DNA of 17,685 nt, from contig JAEZSD010000065.1 in NCBI GenBank assembly GCA_023422095.1, forward strand, positions 1 through 17,685. The letters are read 5' to 3'. Positions 14,979-17,685 of the stretch are shown piece after piece; the first letter of the stretch is position 1; the number at the start of each line of letters is the position of its first letter. This DNA comes from Bacillota bacterium (GTDB taxonomy: Bacteria > Bacillota_I > Bacilli_A > RFN20 > CAG-826). The position numbers were made by a program, and so were the translations under genes. The notes beneath the pieces were generated by a model. It saw only the letters and a program-made list of their open reading frames with translations, made no database searches and was not told where the DNA came from.

Positions 14979-16619
14979 ATGTCATTTACTGTGACCTTTA
15001 AACAAGAAACAAAAACTTATGACAAACCAGTCAGCGTACTCGAAGTGATTGGTGATAACCGAGAATACTTATGTGCTTATGTTAATAATAGAGTTCGTGA
15101 GTTGACCTATTTGATTAGCAAGGATTCCGAAGTGACTCCCTTGACTGTCAAAGACCGCGACGCAAAACCAACTTACGAAGCATCCCTTCGCTTTTTAGTG
15201 GCAATGGCGATGAGAAACATTCACCCAGAAATCGAAATTCGTTTTTCGTACAATGTCTCTCGCTCCATTTTCATGCAAATTCTCAACCCTGGCGTGACCA
15301 GCACGAATCAAATGGTCAAAGAACTCATCGCTGAAATGAATAGAATTATTGAAAGAGATATGCCACTCGTTAGAAGTATCGTCAGCAAAGAAGAAGCTGC
15401 TCGTGTTTTTAAAGAGGAAGGTTATCAAGATAAAGTCGATATTCTTGAATATCGTCCAGAGAAGACAGCTCATATTTATACTTGTGGCGGATACAATAAC
15501 TACATGTACAACCGTATGGTTCCTTCAACTGGATATATTACCAAATGGGATATTAAGTTTTATCACCCTGGAATTATCGTCCGTTATCCACGACCAGAAT
15601 GTGGAGGAGAAATTCCCCCATTTGAAGATGCTCCAACATTCGGAAAGACTTTGAAAAGAGCCCACCAATGGGCAAAAGCCACCGGAGGAGACACCATTGT
15701 CAGCATTAATCGCCATCTCAAAGAAGGTGGCCCAGTTGACATGATTAACTTAAGCGAGCACAAACATAATCAACAATTCACCGAATTAGGAACGATGATC
15801 GAAGCCGACAAAGAAAACATTCGTTTAATTTGTATCGCCGGTCCTTCCTCATCCGGAAAAACTACTTTCGCCAATCGTTTGAGAATCGAATTACTCTCTC
15901 GCGGAATTAATCCCATTAGAATTTCAATGGATGACTATTATCGTCCTAAAGCCGAAGCTCCAAAAGATGCCGATGGCAATCCAGATTTGGAATCTGTTGA
16001 AGCTTTAGATATCGAAACATTCAACCAAAACATTTCCGATCTTATTTGTGGCTTGCCAGTTGATTTACCAAAATTTGATTTTAAAGTTGGACATCGCGTT
16101 AAGGGAAGAACTCTCCAAGTCGGTAGCGATCAACCAATTATTATCGAAGGTATTCACGCTTTGAACGAAAGAATGACTGCTTCCATTCCTAGCCACCAAA
16201 AATTCAAGGTTTTCATCGCTCCACAAGCTCAAGTTAACATTGATAACCACAACCCATTATCTCTCACTGATTTACGTCTTTTGCGCCGTATTGTCCGCGA
16301 CTACCAATTCCGAGGAAGCAGCGCAACTGAAACAATGTCAATGTGGGATAGCGTTCGTCGCGGTGAATTCAAGTGGATTTACAACAATCAAGAAGGCGCC
16401 AATTATGTCTTCAACTCCTTCTTAACTTATGAATTATGCTGCATGAAAAAATATGCTTTACCACTACTTGAAGTCATTGATAGTGAAAGTGAATACTTCC
16501 CCGTCGCTGAGAGATTAATTAGAATGCTAAAGTTCTTCGAGAATCTCCCTGATGAATGGGTGCCATGCAATTCCTTAATGCGTGAATTCATCGGTGGCTC
16601 ATGCTACGCGGATGTTTAA
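14979..16619 (+). CDS. Nucleoside (uridine-type) kinase with N-terminal TGS and threonyl-tRNA-synthetase-like domains
   Basis: This 546-residue cytoplasmic protein probably phosphorylates uridine or cytidine in pyrimidine salvage. The first 60 or so residues form a TGS domain. About 70-220 resembles the editing-associated domain of ThrRS/AlaRS, with YTCGGYNNYMYNRM and later HPGIIVRYPRPECGG. The C-terminal half is a P-loop uridine kinase/phosphoribulokinase fold: Walker A GPSSSGKTT at 288-296, the substrate Asp pair in SMDDYYRP at 316-323, IIIEGIHALNE as the Walker B region, and LRRIVRDYQFRG as the lid arginines. This three-part architecture is common in Firmicutes and Thermotoga annotated as uridine kinase or nucleoside kinase. 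The role of the tRNA-synthetase-like part is unknown to me. It is transcribed alone, divergent from the PFK operon, and ends at the terminator at 16641-16659. Confidence 0.88.
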   Translation: MSFTVTFKQETKTYDKPVSVLEVIGDNREYLCAYVNNRVRELTYLISKDSEVTPLTVKDRDAKPTYEASLRFLVAMAMRNIHPEIEIRFSYNVSRSIFMQILNPGVTSTNQMVKELIAEMNRIIERDMPLVRSIVSKEEAARVFKEEGYQDKVDILEYRPEKTAHIYTCGGYNNYMYNRMVPSTGYITKWDIKFYHPGIIVRYPRPECGGEIPPFEDAPTFGKTLKRAHQWAKATGGDTIVSINRHLKEGGPVDMINLSEHKHNQQFTELGTMIEADKENIRLICIAGPSSSGKTTFANRLRIELLSRGINPIRISMDDYYRPKAEAPKDADGNPDLESVEALDIETFNQNISDLICGLPVDLPKFDFKVGHRVKGRTLQVGSDQPIIIEGIHALNERMTASIPSHQKFKVFIAPQAQVNIDNHNPLSLTDLRLLRRIVRDYQFRGSSATETMSMWDSVRRGEFKWIYNNQEGANYVFNSFLTYELCCMKKYALPLLEVIDSESEYFPVAERLIRMLKFFENLPDEWVPCNSLMREFIGGSCYADV

Positions 16620-16640
16620 TATTTATTGAATCAAAAAAAT

Positions 16641-16659
16641 AAGGGAATTCAATTCCCTT
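16641..16659. terminator. Bidirectional intrinsic terminator between convergent genes
   Basis: AAGGGAATT and AATTCCCTT are perfect inverted copies around a single C (in practice a seven-pair stem with a five-base loop). On the plus strand it is followed by Ts, ending the kinase transcript. On the minus strand it is followed by TATTTTTTT, ending the opposite gene. It overlaps the last codons and TGA stop of that minus-strand gene. Confidence 0.8.
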
Positions 16660-17685
16660 TTTTCTTGCCTTTTTCTTGGAGCTCTTTAAAATTAGCGCTT
16701 TCTCTTTTGTGTATATTCACGAGTTGTGAGTAGTAAACATTTCGCATCGCTTCATATCTTTTCATCTGTTCAGGACTAACTTCTTTGGCGAATAGAGATA
16801 CAAATATTTTTTCTAAGCGGAAGAAAGATTCGTAAAGACTAAGAAGAGTGATGTAGTAAAAATAGTCACGATTAGAATAGATTAGCATCGGAGTACTATG
16901 GATAATTTCAGAACTCATTTCGTAACGAGAATTGTATATTGATAAACCAGCCACTTTTTCTAGTCCATCGCGAAAATTAAGTTTAAATGTAGAATCTTTT
17001 TCCACTTCTGGAATAGCATATAACCAACCATATTCAATATACTTCTTAATGTCTTTGCTCTTGAGGTCGTATTGTTTCATTTCTTCTTTCATTTGATTAA
17101 AGATTTCAGTCTGTTTGTCTTTATTATCCATCACATCTTTGAAAGCAATGCCGTATTGCATATGTTTCAAATAACGATTAATTAACGGACTACCAAAATG
17201 CTCTAATAGCAAAAGAGTGCATTCGCATTCATGAAGGGTTCTCCAAGAAGAAAACGCTTCTGTTTCGAAACCATCAACCAAAAGTGATAAAGCACACTTA
17301 GCGATGCTGAGTGATTTCATAAGCAAATCTGTAATCAAAGTGGAGGCTGGATCATTCTTGTCATATTTTTGCAAAATATTGAGGGTAAAATTGATATAGA
17401 CACTAAGCGATGATATCGGTGGAAAATAGGAGTTGGCGATTCGTCTTTCCTTATGCTGAAGTTTAGAAAGGCTAATGTACTTATCCGCGACAATTGAAGC
17501 CATCGAAGCTTTGATATTTTCGTTTTTGATAAATTCATCAATCTGTTCAGGAGAGCGTACAACGATACTATATAAAAACTCTCCAATACAATATTCGATA
17601 ATCTCAAGAGAGTTTACATTCACGATTGTTTCAAAAGGAGCCATCTCGGCTAGTTGAGAAATAGCCTCCATCGCTAAATCGTAAA
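16649..17685 (-). CDS. DUF5677-like protein of unknown function (5' end may lie outside window)
   Basis: At least 340 residues are encoded, ending in TGA at 16651-16649. ATG 17671 is the first Met, but the frame stays open to the right edge (Tyr-Asp-Leu-Ala precede it), so the true start is uncertain. The protein is helical and soluble, with no signal peptide. The central stretch (about 127-170: LSLLVDGFETEAFSSWRTLH, then ECECTLLLLEHFG) and the later RYEMSSEIIHSTP resemble the DUF5677 family as I remember it, which has an Arg near the first helix and a Tyr...Ser...His element. No catalytic role is established for that family to my knowledge. It ends in a basic tail (LQEKGKKKGN) and shares the bidirectional terminator with the convergent kinase. 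Confidence 0.6.
   Translation of the reverse strand, partial: YDLAMEAISQLAEMAPFETIVNVNSLEIIEYCIGEFLYSIVVRSPEQIDEFIKNENIKASMASIVADKYISLSKLQHKERRIANSYFPPISSLSVYINFTLNILQKYDKNDPASTLITDLLMKSLSIAKCALSLLVDGFETEAFSSWRTLHECECTLLLLEHFGSPLINRYLKHMQYGIAFKDVMDNKDKQTEIFNQMKEEMKQYDLKSKDIKKYIEYGWLYAIPEVEKDSTFKLNFRDGLEKVAGLSIYNSRYEMSSEIIHSTPMLIYSNRDYFYYITLLSLYESFFRLEKIFVSLFAKEVSPEQMKRYEAMRNVYYSQLVNIHKRESANFKELQEKGKKKGN

Noticed and set aside
1..17685. Mycoplasma-type genetic code (TGA as Trp)
   Set aside because: All conserved Trp positions I checked are TGG, and the DUF5677-like gene ends with TGA at the expected place.

Overview
The window looks like a chromosomal core-metabolism segment of an AT-rich, anaerobic, fermentative low-GC Gram-positive (Firmicutes/Mollicutes-like) bacterium. 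The signs are strong Shine-Dalgarno sites, tightly packed operons, a TTG start, a bifunctional AdhE, a pyrophosphate-type phosphofructokinase and a short c subunit. TGA is used as a stop and Trp is TGG, so this is the standard bacterial code and not the Mycoplasma code. I cannot name the species. I see no tRNA, rRNA, CRISPR array, insertion sequence or phage gene. No gene-free stretch exceeds 300 bases; the longest is about 230 bases, between the phosphofructokinase and nucleoside kinase genes.

Layout. (1) 1-2170, minus strand: preT then preA, where preA runs off the left edge. They encode the two subunits of an NAD(H)-dependent dihydropyrimidine dehydrogenase, behind a clear extended -10 promoter. 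(2) 2221-6014, minus strand: adhE then gpsA, closed by an intrinsic terminator at 2221-2249. A perfect FNR-type palindrome (TTGAT-N4-ATCAA) lies upstream of adhE. (3) 6069-6881, plus strand: a lone secreted lipoprotein with a thioredoxin-like CxxC motif. It overlaps the 3' end of the ATP synthase operon tail to tail. (4) 6859-14809, minus strand: one long operon of PPi-dependent phosphofructokinase, an AtpI-like membrane protein, then atpB-E-F-H-A-G-D-C. (5) 14914-16659, plus strand: a TGS-domain nucleoside (uridine-type) kinase transcribed divergently from that operon. (6) 16649-17685, minus strand: a DUF5677-like protein open at the right edge, convergent with the kinase and sharing a bidirectional terminator.

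How the genes fit together. AdhE, GpsA and PreT/PreA all exchange electrons with NAD(P)H, and AdhE is a main NADH sink in fermenters. The phosphofructokinase uses PPi instead of ATP and leads the operon for the F1Fo complex, which in a fermenter often runs as an ATP-driven ion pump. The c subunit carries a two-carboxylate, Na+-type binding motif, so a sodium-coupled enzyme is the best prediction. Nearly everything here is recognisable housekeeping. The least explained items are the CxxC lipoprotein, the two terminators embedded in opposing coding sequences, the unusual c-subunit TM1, the FNR-type box, and the DUF5677-like gene.
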